DNA of 6,665 nt from Psychrilyobacter sp. Its GTDB lineage: Bacteria; Fusobacteriota; Fusobacteriia; Fusobacteriales; Fusobacteriaceae. Positions 6,208 through 6,665 of this stretch are shown one piece after another. Where the stretch lies: assembly GCA_023145315.1 (NCBI GenBank), contig JAGLEA010000113.1, positions 1 through 6,665 of the forward strand. The letters are read 5' to 3'. Below the pieces are notes generated by a model, which was not told the origin of the DNA, did no database searches, and worked only from the letters and a program-made list of their open reading frames with translations. Each line of letters begins with the position of its first letter. Position 1 is the stretch's first letter. A program made the translations under genes and the position numbers.

Positions 6208-6665
6208 ATGAATAAAGGAAAGATATTTGTAGTAGGAATGGGGCCTGGAAATAAGGATAATATGAGTTTTAAAGCTTTTGATTCTATGAAAAAATCTGAT
6301 ATTTTAATTGGTCACAAAACATATATATCATTAGTAGAAAATATGTTTGAAGATAAGGAATTAATAAGATCTGCTATGAAAAAAGAGGTAGACAGATGTA
6401 ACGAAACTTTAGAATTAGCAAAAAGTGGAAAGATAGTATCACTAATTAGTAGTGGTGAATCAGGTATATATGGTATGGCTGGGATAATGTTAGAAGTGGC
6501 TTTAGATAGCGACATAGAAGTAGAAGTAGTACCAGGAATCACAGCTTCTAATGCTGGAGCAAGTGTTGTAGGAGCTCCTATAATGCATGATCATGCAACT
6601 ATTAGTTTGAGTGATCTATTAACTGACTGGGAATTAATAACAAAGAGAATAGATTTAGCTTCACA
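6208..6665 (+). CDS. cbiH: CbiH, cobalt-factor III / cobalt-precorrin-3B C17-methyltransferase (3' end outside window)
   Basis: CbiH methylates C17 and brings about ring contraction, forming cobalt-precorrin-4 with its delta-lactone, the substrate of CbiF. The frame starts at the ATG at 6208 and stays open to the window edge (152 full codons of an expected 240 or so). Conserved blocks are VVGMGPGN (residues 8-15), DILIGHKTYI (31-40), SSGESGIYGMAG (81-92), VVPGITASNAGAS (107-119) and GAPIMHDHATISLSDLLTDW (122-141). The MHD..xISLSDLLT.W block is specific for CbiH/CobJ. An AGGAG at 6194-6198 overlaps the cbiG stop codon, nine bases before the start. One oddity is Glu84-Ser85, where the family usually has Asp followed by Pro or Ala in SGDxG. 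Family assignment is firm despite the truncation. Confidence 0.94.
   Translation, partial: MNKGKIFVVGMGPGNKDNMSFKAFDSMKKSDILIGHKTYISLVENMFEDKELIRSAMKKEVDRCNETLELAKSGKIVSLISSGESGIYGMAGIMLEVALDSDIEVEVVPGITASNAGASVVGAPIMHDHATISLSDLLTDWELITKRIDLAS

Noticed and set aside
1..6665. Cobalamin riboswitch, mobile element, CRISPR array or RNA gene
   Set aside because: No spacer is longer than 38 bases, no direct repeat array or inverted terminal repeats are visible, and all sequence is accounted for by intact or edge-truncated cbi genes and the binding protein.

Overview
The window is low in GC and densely coded. Leucine is mostly TTA, arginine mostly AGA, lysine mostly AAA, and strong GGAGG-type ribosome binding sites precede the genes. 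This suggests an anaerobic, AT-rich bacterium of the Fusobacteriota or the Clostridia. That assignment rests on composition and gene content only; nothing in the window fixes the genus.

Every gene lies on the + strand, with gaps of 1 to 38 bases and one 22-base overlap, so the region reads as a central piece of one polycistronic operon. Both ends are cut by the window. From left to right it holds the C-terminal part of a periplasmic or lipoprotein substrate-binding protein of the iron-siderophore/cobalamin type (1-627), then cbiC (636-1283), cbiD (1290-2450), cbiE (2475-3119), cbiT (3121-3684), cbiL (3690-4409), cbiF (4388-5143), cbiG (5182-6195) and the first 152 codons of cbiH (6208 to the window end). 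No stretch above 40 bases lacks a gene.

Together these genes encode most of the corrin-ring-building middle section of the anaerobic (early cobalt insertion) vitamin B12 pathway. In reaction order, CbiL methylates C20 of cobalt-precorrin-2, CbiH methylates C17 and contracts the ring, CbiF methylates C11, CbiG opens the lactone and releases acetaldehyde, CbiD methylates C1, CbiE methylates C5, CbiT methylates C15 and decarboxylates the C12 acetate, and CbiC moves the C11 methyl to C12 to give cobyrinate. Steps not seen here are the cobalt chelatase (CbiK/CbiX), the reductase CbiJ, the amidases CbiA/CbiP and the nucleotide-loop genes. They would have to lie outside the window. No cobalamin riboswitch is visible; if present it should lie upstream of the truncated binding-protein gene.

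The content is a recognisable, largely canonical cbi operon, and I do not see an undescribed system. Points for a second look are the binding protein locked into the operon, the cbiL/cbiF overlap that looks like the result of a one-base indel in an A tract, an altered SSGDxG-type motif in CbiH, an A8/T8 tract in cbiC, and a small AT-rich hairpin before cbiG.
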